From Brachynemurus nebulosus (taxonomy: Eukaryota > Arthropoda > Insecta > Neuroptera > Myrmeleontidae), in NCBI GenBank assembly GCA_035578155.1, contig JAPWDM010000002.1:40322811-40386810 (forward strand): 64,000 nt of DNA. The letters are read 5' to 3'. The notes beneath the pieces were generated by a model. The model saw only the letters and a program-made list of their open reading frames with translations. It did not search any database and was not told where the DNA came from. Within the stretch, counting starts at the first letter, position 1; every line of letters begins with the position of its first letter. This document shows positions 34,940-46,489 of this stretch, in pieces. A program made the translations under genes and the position numbers.

Positions 34940-35454
34940 AAAGGCCCTACCTTTATTTCCTCTTTAACCTGATTTTTTTACTATCGAATTTTTTTAATCA
35001 AATATCTTAGATTACAATTCTGTAAATGTAATTTGTAGTCATGATTACCAATTACAAAATGTAATTTGTAATCAGAAATCACAGCTTACATTTCGTAATC
35101 GTAATTTTTAATCTGTCATTTGATTACATTTTGCCTAACACTGGTCAAAACTAACTACACTAACCTAACCTTAACTATCCTCACCATCTAGTTCTTATAT
35201 CAAAGTAGAAGTATATTGTCAGAACTAACTAAACTAACCTAACCTTAACTAATCTCACCACCTAGTTTTTATATCAAAGTCGAAGTATATTGCCAAAAAT
35301 AACCAAACTAACCTAACCTTAACTAACCTTATTTTAAATTTGTGTGCAGAGTTATCACGAAATGCTATTCATTCTTGACTCAAATTGTACCCTACTTTCA
35401 ATCAAAATAATGTTAGACTTTTACTATAGGTATTATACCGGGAACTAGCAAAAT

Positions 35455-35600
35455 TTTTATTTAACTGCCCGTTTAGATATTTTACTGACCATTTAGTTAT
35501 TTTACTGGCCAATTAGTTATTTTACTGACCCTTTAGTTATTTTACTAACCATTTATTTATTTTACTGACCAATTAGTTATTTTACTGACCAAATAATAAA
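35455..35600. repeat. Minisatellite, unit about 23-24 bp
   Basis: Six or so copies of TTATTTTACTGACCAATTAG with small variations, within the right arm of the outer nested element. Confidence 0.85.
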
Positions 35601-35769
35601 TACTACTTACCATTGTAGAATAAAATAACTAACCAAATTCATTTACATTACTGACCACGTTTTACTGCTAAAGTTGATTTAATACTGCTCAAAAAAAAAA
35701 AAAAAAAAATACTGACCGTTTGAACTTTTAACTGACCAAATGTTTAAAAAACTGCTCAAATAATTATTT

Positions 35770-36990
35770 CTCCATAACAATGTATGTAAAAGTTCCAAAA
35801 ACCGTGATTTTGATACTAGAAAGATGAAATTTGAAGCTGTTTCTCGGAAATTTAATCGAATTAGAACGAATTAGATTATTTTTGACATTATATGATATTA
35901 AATTAGATAACATTAAAATATTATAACATTAAAATAAAGGGATTTCCCAACGAGTTTTGTTTAGAACCATTGATATAGATAGTTCAGCAATAATACAAAA
36001 TGAATATCCACTCTGTACATGCTATATGCAAACGACCAAACACAACGACTAAATGAACTGCATAATTTTTTTTTTTTTACATTTTGTAACATAGAAGTAG
36101 GTACAGTTTTTAATTAATTTTTTCACATGCCGTTTCGAATTCTCCTTCGTATTCATATTAAAAAATTCATTATAATCTATGCTCAGTCAATATAATATAA
36201 AATTTTAAATTATGACTTTAATTATTCACAGATAAAATAATAAATATATACTATAAATATTATATATTATAAATAACTAATAGGGTTGAAAAGGTTAACC
36301 TCAATATACATATATACCTACATAATTACACTATTTTAACTATCGCCCAAAATTGGACCGCAGTATGTAGTATATGTGAGGGAAAACGCAGTGTGAGTAG
36401 TGGTACCACTGAAAATTATTTAAATTTAAACAAAACTGAAACTGTGTCCCAGTTTTTTAATATAAAAACTAAATAATGAAAATTGTATACCACCTATTGA
36501 AAAGTTATAAAGTTACGAATAATACATCGTATGTCCAATTCTCGTTCATTTTGAGTATACACAAAGACCTCTTTTTATTTTGATTATTAAAAGGACGGAT
36601 TCAGCTCTTTAGAGGAGGCGGTCACATTTTTTAATGACTTTATAATACTTTTTTGGCATTCTAAATTCTAAAAAGTATGCGTAAATTTATATTTAAATAT
36701 AAATCATGTTGAAATTTTTTTTGAAAAATTAGGAACGTCTGTAAGAAGCATCTAAACTAGAAAACTAGAGATAAGATTTATCTACATTTGCAGTAATCCG
36801 ACAACCCACCGTACACAAATCGTCATATTCTGTGATGCGGTTAAATTGGTTCAAATTAATAAGGTGGCTCCCTTTAGGTCTGTAATAGTACTAATCACGC
36901 ATAAAAAGTCATTCATGTAACTTATACATAAGATTTGTATACGGCGGACTCTCAGACTGTAATAATTCTGATCATATCGGGATAACGTTT
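35770..36990. other. AT-rich DNA, nothing recognised
   Basis: No supported feature. Confidence 0.5.
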
Positions 36991-37009
36991 GAATTTATCT
37001 TCATTCAAG

Positions 37010-37435
37010 GAGTACCATAACTCCGATGGCTGTACCCTTTAGGGTCCACTAGAGCCCTACTGTTTGGGGGTTAAATCTGGGAGGTTCCCGGCTTGACTGG
37101 GGGCCGAGATGCCCAGCGGGCCTTGTGCTCGTCTCGGTCATTGAGGTTGGTTTCGTGGTGGCAGTGGTTAACAGCCCAAGTTCGCGGGCGAGAGATTCAT
37201 GATTGTGAGTTTCGACGGGTGAGCTGCATTCAGCTCAGGTGCTAACCTGCTCAGTTAGAAGTGTTTTAGATAGACGCGGCCTGACCAGTGGTGCGGAGGG
37301 GCCCTAACCCCCAAAGTAAACTGGGAGCACGGGACTAGTTTTCTAGACCTATGCGCGCTGACTGGGCGTATCCCAGTCCCTGCCTAATGGTGGCCATGGC
37401 ATTATGCCCCAGGAGTGGTGTGTCATGAAAATCCA
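37010..37435. other. GC-rich island of unknown origin
   Basis: About 425 bp, clearly GC-richer than both flanks, with sharp edges. There is no long open frame on either strand. The words GGCCGAGATGCCCAGCGGGC and GAGTGGTGTGTCATGAAAAT stand out. It could be the 5' untranslated part of a LINE, a fragment of a foreign or structural-RNA-derived repeat, or a conserved non-coding segment. It does not look like rRNA to me. Confidence 0.5.
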
Positions 37436-37439
37436 CTAT

Positions 37440-38430
37440 TCGTATGTACCCTGTATCTATATTTGGTCACACATTCTTAATTCTGGCGAAAATGAAAAGA
37501 ACGATTTCGCAGACCTATAATTCGTTACTAATTTTACCATTCTATCATTTAATTTAGGATTTTTGAGGCACTGAAAAATTTTTACAAATGAGGAAATTTC
37601 TTTTTTCTCAAATCAAGCTTAGTATAAATGATTTTGATAAGGGTGATTGCTGAAATAAGGATAGTTTATATGGGAACTTTTTATTTTTACTCTTTGTGGT
37701 CCTACATGCTTAATTTTGGTAAAAGTGAACAGAATGGCTTTGAAGCAGTTTCAATTAAAACTGGAAATGGTTTTTAATTTTACTATCCAAATGACCAGAT
37801 TCCGGTAACTTGACGTGTTTTTTTGAAAGTTATAACTGAAAGATAACAATACAATTTCGAATTTGTCTCTGTTTAGAGAGATTTCTTTAAGTCAAAATAT
37901 GAGATTTTTTTAGAATATTCCGTTTTAAAAAGCGACATAAAAGTTAAATACGAAAATAATGGAATAATGTCGCATTCAAAATGAGAATTATCTACCGTTA
38001 GTAATTAATTCTACTTTTACATAAAATTTTTACTTGGAAAAACCCTTATTTCCAGGACATATTACACGTTTAACTAAATACATACACATTCATATTTAAC
38101 TGGTACCTACCTATACTCCTATATCAATGTGTTATAATGTTATAATAGCATCCAGAGAACGGCAGTGACTTTTGTGCCATCATAATATACATACCTACAT
38201 GCTATATGCATGTCAGTATGTATGTATATGTAATATATCGGGCATCGGGCTACAATACCAATGAAAGAGGACAAAACGTTAAACTTTTGTTTGTACATGT
38301 TTTAACTGTGTCATCCGGGCCAGTAACTAATATGTAAGTGTATTATATACATATCTATATGTATGATAACAAGCAATGGAGAGAGTACCCAACGTGGGGC
38401 TGAATGGAGAAATTGGGAGATTGTGAATTT
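37440..38430. other. AT-rich DNA, nothing recognised
   Basis: No supported feature. Confidence 0.45.
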
Positions 38431-38939
38431 TCTTGTTTGCAGTTGGAAAAAACAAAATAAACGAATAATAATAATAATACAGAATGAGCCAAATATTAGC
38501 TGATACCTGCCGGGAGTTGTTAATTCAGAGGTCAGCTTCTTTGGTGCACAGATTTTCCGTTTACGTTTACACCGAATAAATTAAAAAATACTTTCAAACG
38601 GTTGCATAAGATTAGCCACATATACAGTATATATGCAGATGTCATAAATAATGATAAGAATCGATTTATAGTATACTTTTAATCAAAGTGAAATAGTTAG
38701 TATCACCCAGGTAAGTGTGGACACCACAGAGTAACAGTTTTTTCTCTTCTAACAGATTGTTTGCTGCCACGTTTTACCCACCTTTTTTCATTATCTCCGT
38801 TATTAGAGTTTCGAAGAAAAATCTCGGAACCCTTATAATTTCGTCATGTCCGTTTGTCTATTAAAGATAACATTGCTTCAAACAGCAATCAATTTGATAC
38901 GTGCAGACTGAATATTTGAGGTTAAGTTTGGCATGGTTA

Positions 38940-39085
38940 ATAACGTTTTTTATTAGACAGACCAATTTTAATACGTGAAAATGTCAAAAACTTTTAATTA
39001 AAACAAAAAAATTGGGGGTGTTATGTAAAGTAGATTTGCCTAAAATTTTCACTAATTAAAATAGGTCTGTCAGACATTAATTATC
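38940..39085. repeat. Imperfect inverted repeat with AGACAGACC words
   Basis: TTATTAGACAGACCAATTTT then ACGTGAAAATG, and inverted AATTTTCACTAATTAAAATA then GGTCTGTCAGAC. The phrase GGTGTTATGTRARGTAGATTTG occurs twice in direct orientation near 39018 and 39158. Confidence 0.55.
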
Positions 39086-39734
39086 AAAATATGCCAGACA
39101 GACCGACTGTTCAGTAAAATATATATAATTTGCTATAACATATGTAAATTTCAGCGAGGTGTTATGTGAGGTAGATTTGACGTTTTTTTCGGCCATTTCA
39201 AAAATTTTTTAAAAATACAATTTAACAATAACATTTGGGCATTGCCCAACAATGCCCAAAAACATAGGGTATTTCCAATTGTGGGCATTAGTCACTATCG
39301 ATTTAACTTTTTTTAATTTGAGGTGTTTTATCCGGTATGATTTTGTGCTATCGGAGCTTAGACTATTAAATCTTAATGTAAAATCTTACATGTGCAGTCT
39401 ATATTTTACCTATAATACTTTTAGAAATAACTATTTAAACCGTTTTTACTCGTTGTAATTATACTCTACAATCAATATTTTAACGAAAGTATTCCATAAA
39501 TTTAAAGAAAATATTCCGTTAAGGGGCTTATATCGACTCCAAAAGCTCTGATTAATACTGGAAATGGTTGAATTATTTTTAATTATAGAACCGACACAAG
39601 CAAAATGTAATTTGTCAGCATTGTTGTTTAAGCTGTTGTTTTAGGATATATAGTTAATATTTTAAATTCAAAATCGGGAATTATCACTTCAAGATCTTTC
39701 CTTGTAAGAGGTTCAGTGTCACTCAGAAGGGGAA

Positions 39735-40262
39735 AATAAAGCCTTTTTAAGAAACAAAATAAAATCGACTTCAAAATAATAATTAAGAGCACTGAAAAGC
39801 ATAAAATAATTACACAATTAACCAAGACATAAATATAAAAATAAAAAATTCTCTAACAGAAACCTTGTTATGATTATTACTATGGCCCACTTCAGTTAAA
39901 TTTAACCCTGCTTCATCACTTATGAATTTAAATAATTTCCGTTTTCTTGGCTTTATCCCTTTCATTATTGCACTTACGTAAATTTTAAAATTGCAGTTTG
40001 TTTTTAGAAAAGAATAGAAGTTTGATTAAATTTGTTTTGAATATAATAATTATTTAATTTTTTAACTTTGACTCATAATCAATTATATTTGAAAAAGGTA
40101 TATCTCTAAATGATTAAATTGGCAATTGGCACCAACTTCAAAAACTGGAAAATTTTATTTTTATATTTATGTCTTGATTAATTGCTTAATTATTTTATAC
40201 TTTTCAGTGCTCTTAATTATTATTTTGAAGTCGGTTTTATTTTTCTCTTAAAAAGGCTTTAT
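39735..40262. mobile_element. Inverted-repeat element 4 with ~118-bp arms
   Basis: 528 bp. The arms read inward AATAAAGCCTTTTTAAGA, CGACTTCAAAATAATAATTA, AGAGCACTGAAAAG and CAAGACATAAATATAAAAAT. The ~290-bp centre on the minus strand contains a short open stretch (MKGIKPRKRKLFKFISDEAG and on) of basic, protein-like composition that I cannot assign. No target duplication was evident. Confidence 0.75.
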
Positions 40263-40269
40263 CGTTAAT

Positions 40270-41810
40270 AACATTAGTTACGTTGTTATATTTTTAATTA
40301 TTTTGTATTTAAAGAGATAGATTTATCGATATATCAATGTTAAAAAACCGTTCCATTAGAGTCCTTATATCAGAGTATTTATAGTAATAGAAAACAGTGA
40401 ACTTTAAAAATGAATTCCTAACTATCGGGTTCCCTTAATGAAAATTATAAATTAAGTTCATAAAGTTAATTTTGTGAAAATACTAGTATTATAAAATCGC
40501 TAGCACCATAAAAAATTCTAGCATTGTAAAATCACTTAAAATGTTCATAGTGTATAAAGCTAATGCTTCTAATGGTTTACATAACTTTAAGATTAAATAA
40601 TTTTGGAGCGCATTATTTAAAGATCTTAGAGAGAAACAGGAGAATTTAGATGACGAAACTTGGAAGTTCCTTTTAGAAAATTAAAATTTCAAAAAACGAA
40701 ATTAGTTTAACTACTGGGGGAAGGCAAATATGAGATTGAGGGAAAAGCAACGTTAGCTAATTGTTTGGAAAAATGTGCGTTAAATTAACATATTTATGGA
40801 AACAAAAGTTTAATATAAGGAAACCAATTTAATTTCACCGGAATCGATTTGTAATCTCACTTTCTTACGATTAGTCGTTCCTAAATATTTAATACATACT
40901 TTGTAGCTTTCAAAAAATTTGTTTTGAACGTTCGAAAAATATGGCAAAAAGATAACAAATTACGACACCTTATGAAATGACATCAAAAATACATTTTCAT
41001 TTTTCATGAAATTGACATTGACAACCTTTCATCGACATTTCACCATTTTGAAACATTTTCGAACTAATTTAAATATAATATTTACATAAACGAGTACATC
41101 TGCTATCCTTACATATGTATTACAAGGACAAACTACAACCATTACAACTATACCGTTGTATGCAATTGATGAAATGACGCCAACATAGTACAAGTAGTAG
41201 GGTAAGTGAAGTAACATGACATCTATTTCATCACCGTCGTTACATCTCGTCGTTATTAGAGTCAGCCTCGGTTCTCAGTACCCATCGGTAAGTAATAGGT
41301 TCCATCCCACTTGATGTAGGACAATGCCAACCAGAGCTATAGCTTTTGTGGGGCAAATACTTTAAATTGTCGAGGTGTACCGATCACATGAAATTGTTAC
41401 GTAATGATGTTGGTTTCCATTTGTTAAATGTTTTACGATGACAATCTTCTATACCTACTGTTAAACTGCACCGTTCAAGACAAGATTGTTGAGAAACATA
41501 TTAAGATTTTCGAATAGTTTGAGTAGTTAGTTTGGTATTAGATTTTGAATTTGTCAGTCATTGTAGTGGCTAACTATGATTGATATTTTGAATGTTCAAG
41601 TCTGACAATGGGTTTTTGATTCATAATTTTGACGTTGAATATATTATTCGATCAAATTCCATCCCATACCTCTATTTCACCTTTTCTATTTATCTCCAAA
41701 TATGCCCGATATCGTAATTTAGAAAGAGTATTGAGAAAGGTTCCATGAAAATTAGAAAGGAGGAGCCATTTTTGTGAATAATCCCAGGTACGATCCAAGA
41801 TAGGTATTAT
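40270..41810. other. AT-rich DNA, nothing recognised
   Basis: No supported gene or repeat boundary. Confidence 0.45.
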
Positions 41811-41816
41811 AATACT

Positions 41817-41998
41817 TAATATTAATAGATTTGAGCGCTACTTTATGGTATTCCATATTTGTAAATAATAAACAAATATTTTACTTCGAAAAATACCACT
41901 TTTATTTTGTTTGAATATAACTTCAAAAGCTCGTGCCTGCTCGCACTCTTTATAATATTAATAGATTTGAGCGTTACTTTATGGTATTCCATATTTGT
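41817..41998. repeat. Direct duplication, 46 bp, 137 bp apart
   Basis: AATATTAATAGATTTGAGCG followed by YTACTTTATGGTATTCCAT occurs at 41817 and 41953 with one difference. The bases between carry TTTGTTTATTATT-type inverted words. This is a recent tandem duplication or recombination footprint. Confidence 0.8.
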
Positions 41999-42134
41999 TT
42001 ATTATTATAATACTTACATAACATAAGGCATCATTAGAAAGGAAAGAGGCATTCAATTATCCGAACTTACATAATGCTTTACAATAAGGAAAGCAAAAGT
42101 TTCTGGCCGTAACAACAGTAAAATATGAAAATAG

Positions 42135-42645
42135 TTATTTTCAATACATATGCGTAAAGTGAGGTATCCAGTAGGGCGAGGGTAAGCGCACGAAATCTCG
42201 TTGTGTATGAGTCATTGCATTTAGCGAGTACCCCAAGTTCAGCCTACTCGATACGCATACGTATCGAACATAATTTTTTATAATGACGGCTTCTAAAGTT
42301 TAATAGAGAGAAAAATTTAATTATTTTTAAGCAATTTTAGAAAATAAGTTAATTTTATTTTACAATAAAATTTTTTTCGTTTTATGAAAAAAAAAATTTT
42401 TATTAATTTGTAGATCGTTTTTATTTTTTTTATTAATTTGTTGATCGTTTCCACGTTAAATTTGAATATGATTATCATTGACGAATGAATATTATTATTT
42501 TCTCGCACAGTTAGCCACTTTCACGCACGGTACTGTACTTTTGCGCACAGTTACTATAGTTTGTTTTGTGAATTCTGCTCTTTACGCCCACTACACAACT
42601 CTTGAACATTGAGCTATAGAAGCGGGTGTTATAAAAAATAATATT
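42135..42645. repeat. Repeat A, uninterrupted copy (empty site for element B)
   Basis: Matches 14055-14230 joined to 15891-16110. At the point where element B sits in the other copy this one reads GATCGTTTTTATTTTTTTTA then TTAATTTGTTGATCG, so the 10-mer GTTTTATTTT is present in single, slightly T-expanded form. There is a ~75-bp extra AT-rich segment at 42325-42395. Confidence 0.85.
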
Positions 42646-43079
42646 TAAATCTTGCTCTAGTAAATGCTTTAAGAAAATGGGTCGTACGGTGTGCAAAATG
42701 CTTCGTAATGCTTTGGAAAAGAATGCTTCGTACAGTGAGTATTCAACCAACCAAATTAAACTTTTTTCATTTATGTATATTTATATCTTATCCAAATTTG
42801 CTTGTGATAACTGAAAAATGCACGAATAAATTGTCTCACATGGAATAAAGCATTAGTAAATACGTTGTCTATTATAGCTGTGTCTCCACTTGTTATTTAA
42901 CGCATAAGGCCACTATTACACTATCAAAAAACTCGTAGTGGAACTCAAGTAAGTAAATTCAAATTGACAAGTCCATCACTAAGTAACTCGCGGGCAACAG
43001 GTTACCGAGACCTATTATAGAATGTTAAAATATTTTGCCAGAAGTCAGGCCTTTTTGAGATAATTTATAGAAAACTGAT

Positions 43080-43500
43080 TACAATTTATTTAATCTAGGG
43101 GCACGGCAGTGCCCCGGCCAAGACGAGGCAAAACAAAAAAAACAAACAGGGCACTGCTGTATATTTTCTCGAAGCAATTCAGCCTATTTTTGGACACCGA
43201 TAACTTCGGTCTGGATAATACTTAAAACCTCAAATTATCAGGGTAGAATGTAGTCATCAGCCTAATGAAATATACCAAATTTCAATTTTATAGCTCTATT
43301 GCTTTCGATTTTATTAATATGTAAATTTCATCAAATTCATTAAATTCGTCACTCACTCACTGATGATCATCAAAATTATAGAGTACTTCCCGAAGTCTTA
43401 GAAAGTTGAAATTTGATATGTAAACTGGGTTTATCATACAATTAACGAGAAAATTAACAAATCTGTGATTTTCCTTCTTTAACTTCTTATAAATAATAAA
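43080..43500. repeat. Probable dispersed repeat starting with a GC-rich hairpin
   Basis: GGGGCACGGCAGTGCCCC (43098-43116) is a small hairpin, followed by CGGCCAAGACGAGGC and an AT-rich tail. The abrupt GC-rich start in AT-rich DNA suggests a transposon end, but no second copy is in this window. Confidence 0.35.
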
Positions 43501-43952
43501 ATATATTGTAAGTATACTTATAGATAAATAAAAGAAAATTAATCAAATCAAGTGGCTCTTGGTCTGTTTTGTGTATTTGTAACTAGGAAAAAATTACTTA
43601 CTTTTCCTGTTACTATGAGAAAAATTGGTGATTTTTAACACAGAGCACTGAATCAAACATATTAACATATGTTTCCTAGAGATAACACAGGCATTAAATT
43701 TTGAAGCATGACTCCATTAGTAAGCCCAAATTGTAACCACGGAGACTTGTTTATAAATATTAGATAAACCAATTAAACCATTAAATTAATGGTTTGACCG
43801 CCATTAAAGTAATCCCATCAGTCAATTTTTTTGCTCACATCAGTCAATTTTTTTGCTTCAATTTCCTAATGTATTTGTAATACACAGCATTCTCTCTAGT
43901 CGATTCTCTCCTCAATGATTTTTAAAAATCTTTTAAAATATTTGACACTTTA

Positions 43953-44345
43953 GGGGTGTATTCGCGCTGTCGCTACCGTAACGAGGAGCGACGTTACTTT
44001 ATGTTCGCGTACTCGCAATCATTGATTCTGGTGATCACTAGGGCTACGTTTAAAAATTTTTTTACATGACCAACGCAGTATGGCTCTCATTGACACATAA
44101 CATAAAAAAGTTTTTAATCTTTCAAACAGTATGGTTTTTTTAATAATTTTGTATTGTGCCACGTTAATTTTAAGAATTCTAATATAAAAAAAATTTTCGT
44201 CACATTTTAAGAGACTGTCAACAACAAAAATTGTATGACATTTGCATGCTACGCGAACAACTATAGCGCGTATCTGAATATGATTGCTATGTCGATCCGA
44301 AGTGATGCCCGCGGAAGCGATGAAAGCCCCAACGCGAATACACCC
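43953..44345. mobile_element. Harbinger-type MITE
   Basis: 393 bp. Ends read inward GGGGTGTATTCGCG and GGGTGTATTCGCG, flanked by TTA (43950-43952) and TAA (44346-44348). TWA-class flanks fit PIF/Harbinger, although the two trinucleotides are not identical. The subterminal regions are GC-richer than the AT-rich centre. Confidence 0.7.
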
Positions 44346-44588
44346 TAAGACGTCAAAAAATGTATCCGATTATTCGCTTAATGACGGCAATTTACATGTC
44401 CTATCTGATAATTTATAATTATATTCTAAGTAGAATTCTGATATCCAGGGAATAGTCACTGTAAAAAGAAAAAACACACGAACAACCTACAAAAAGAACT
44501 GAAAAGAGCATCTTATGTCCAGCAAATACACCCTGTAAAATTAAAAAGAAAATAAAAAAACACGAACAACTTACAAAAAGAACTGAAA

Positions 44589-44965
44589 TCCCACGAAAAA
44601 ACATTTCATGTTAAAAATTTAGCCAAGACTCGCAACTGTTTTACTCTTAAAAAGTTATGAGATCTAATGTAGCGTCAAGCCCTAAATAAGTCGACATCAT
44701 GGTTAACTCAAGTTATAAGGCTTGGCCGTTTCGCGAAATTATGGTAAATAAAACCAAATATTAATAGCTCATAGCCAATTATTGTGCTATATTGACTATT
44801 GACTATTTACCGTAGCTTCGGGAATCGGCCAAGCCTTATAACTTGAGTTAACCATGACGTTGACTTATTTAGGGTTTGGTGCTACATTAGATCTCATAAC
44901 TTTTTAAAAGTAAAACAGTTGCGAGTCTTGGCTAAATTTTTAACATGAAATATTTTTTGGTGGGA
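44589..44965. mobile_element. Fold-back element, 377 bp, long arms
   Basis: The arms are ~150 bp and ~90% complementary: TCCCACGAAAAAACATTTCATG-type end, TTAAAAATTTAGCCAAGACT, CGCAACTGTTTTACT, TTATGAGATCTAATGTAGC and GGTTAACTCAAGTTATAAGG. A ~100-bp centre lies between. No coding sequence. Confidence 0.85.
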
Positions 44966-45044
44966 TAATAATGTGGTTTTACGTCTATCCCTAAGACAGT
45001 TAATCTATAACAGACATCATCCATATCATTATTTGTATATTTCT

Positions 45045-45187
45045 ACACTTTTTACTCATTGTAAGCAACTCAAAAATTGAAATAGAACCATAGGCCTTAC
45101 TCTTTTTACGTATAGGCGAATTTTATTATCCAAAAATAATAAGATGTATGACTCTATTTCAAGTTGCTTACAACGAGTAAAAGGTGT
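45045..45187. repeat. Inverted repeat, 143 bp
   Basis: ACACTTTTTACTCATTGTAA GCAACT on the left matches the inverted ACACCTTTTACTCGTTGTAA GCAACTTGAAATAGA on the right. Small palindromic MITE or remnant. Confidence 0.75.
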
Positions 45188-45208
45188 ATTTATTATATAA
45201 CTTTTATA

Positions 45209-45604
45209 TTATACAATTATATTATACATATTTATGATATGAGTGGAGGATAAGGAAAGTGGTGGTGGATTAGGACTTGGGAATTGTACGTCTGCAGCTG
45301 TTTTCTTAAAGATACTATGCCGACATTCATCTGAAATTGTAAAGGGAAACTGCAAAAAACCTTCACAAGCTAAGAGTATTGAGGTATATGTAGAGAGGAT
45401 GTAGGCCACCTATACTGAAGCCAAACTGTTGACAAGAGTTGACGGTATGCACTTATGTTCCTTAGTATGTTGTTGACTGTCCTTTTGAAAACATCGTTGC
45501 AACTTTATTAAAATTTTTTGTTTTTGAGTGAATTTTTGTTCAAGAAAATGGTTTCCTGTAGGTCTATGCTCACAAGCATAACCTGCCGGGAGATTCCAAT
45601 ACAC
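45209..45604 (-). CDS. Unrecognised open stretch, 132 codons with one internal stop
   Basis: Two adjacent minus-strand frames (45410-45604 and 45209-45409) are the same frame separated by a single TAG at 45410-45412. The reading has mixed composition (HRPTGNHFLEQKF, LQRCFQKDSQQHTKEHKC, FTISDECRHSIFKK, then a Pro/Ser-rich end) and is not low-complexity, unlike most frames here. I recognise no domain. It could be a decayed exon, a pseudogene or a transposon fragment, or chance. The in-frame stop argues against a working gene unless an intron removes it. Confidence 0.2.
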
Positions 45605-45768
45605 AATCTACTAGTTCGCAAGTACCGATGCGTGCGAACTTCTACACATAAAACAATATCCTAGTCTGAAATCTCTTATATTGCTATAGAAAGGATTTAC
45701 ACATTTTAGAGTTTGATTCTTTAAAAAAAATTTGTGTACCTCTTCATGACTTCCGTTTATAATATTAA

Positions 45769-46479
45769 GGGGTTAGGTGGGTTTGAAAATTTCAAAAAAT
45801 CGATTTTTTTGTCTTATTAAATAGTACAATATGTTTAAAATATTCTCCTAAAATTTCAAATCGATCCGAGTAAAATTCTAAGAGATAGAACCTTCGGAAG
45901 TTCCGGCCATCAGGCCACGTCGTGCAGCGCAGTAAACTTTAAACACGTTTATCTCAAAACTCAATTTTTTAAGTCATTGGACATGATTTCTCGAGAAGTT
46001 ATGAAGCGATTTTGTTCAATTTTTGCACACATCTTTGAAATAACGCAATCTAGTCATTGAACGAAGGATTTTTTTTTTGTTACAACTAATTTTTTCGAGC
46101 CAATACATGGCGAAAATTTGACCAAAAAATGTGTTTTTTTGTTCAAAGTCTGTCAAAAATTCAAATTTTAATGTTTTTTCCCTTCGTCCAATAACGAGAT
46201 TTATCCATGTACTAACGAAATATTTTTGGTTTTTTGATTTTAAACGAACCCATAATGAGTTATGCTGTCCACGGCAAGAGCATTTTTTTGAGACGTCAAG
46301 GGAGATGAAGTACCAACGGCTGAGCTTTCGGAATTTTTAAATAAAAAATTCACAAAATACTGTTTAAATATGTATATTTGATATGCTGAATTGTTTAAAT
46401 AAAAAATATGATTGTATATATTAAAAAAAAAAATAGTAAAAATACCCTTTTCTTGAACCTTTGAAACCCGCCTAACCCC
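45769..46479. mobile_element. TIR element with TTAA flanks
   Basis: 711 bp. Ends read inward GGGGTTAGGTGGGTTT and GGGGTTAGGCGGGTTT, each flanked by TTAA (45765-45768 and 46480-46483). TTAA targets are typical of piggyBac, but the GGGG end is not the usual CCC, so the superfamily is uncertain. The interior has AT-rich text with TCGAGAAGTTATGAAGCGAT and no gene. The 69-codon frame at 46131-46340 is incidental. Confidence 0.7.
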
Positions 46480-46489
46480 TTAAACAAGA

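Larger units (their letters stand above)
33710..35143. mobile_element. hAT-type non-autonomous element with perfect 8-bp target duplication
   Basis: 1434 bp with ends CAATGTTGGGC (left) and CAGTGTTAGGC (right, read inward), flanked on both sides by GTCAAAAC (33702-33709 and 35144-35151). Subterminal regions are dense in GTAATC/GATTAC words, as in many insect hAT MITEs with CAGTGTTGGGCAA ends. The length comes partly from further insertions (33820-34560 and 34781-34939). No transposase is readable. Confidence 0.9.
33345..35765. mobile_element. Outer layer of nested stack: inverted arrays of GGTCAGTAA / TTACTGACC words
   Basis: Left arm (about 33345-33580) is rich in GGTCAGTAA, GCAGTAAAA and GAGCAGTTA words. 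Right arm (about 35455-35765) carries the complements TTTTACTGACC, TTTACTGCCC and ACTGCTCAAA. Inside are diverged units with AACTAACCTAACCTTAACTA and TTTTTATATCAAAGTCGAAG (33620-33709, 35150-35215 and 35220-35330), interrupted by the hAT-type insertion at 33710-35143. It probably began as one fold-back element with repetitive arms. The exact termini are uncertain. Confidence 0.6.

Noticed and set aside
33710..35143. Treating the whole 33.3-35.8 kb block as a single large transposon
   Set aside because: The perfect 8-bp GTCAAAAC duplication and matching ends show that the middle is a separate later insertion.
35160..35330. AACCTAACCTTAACTAACC words resembling the insect telomere repeat (TTAGG)n
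   Set aside because: Only one or two AACCT units occur per ~100-bp unit. It is an interspersed repeat unit, not a telomeric array.
38708..38754. A 47-bp intron between CAG-GTAAGT and TTCTAACAG
   Set aside because: Very short for an insect intron, and the flanking sequence has no open frame that joins sensibly.
42901..42935. GGCCACTATTACACTATC as a Harbinger-type MITE end
   Set aside because: No inverted partner with matching flanks was found nearby.
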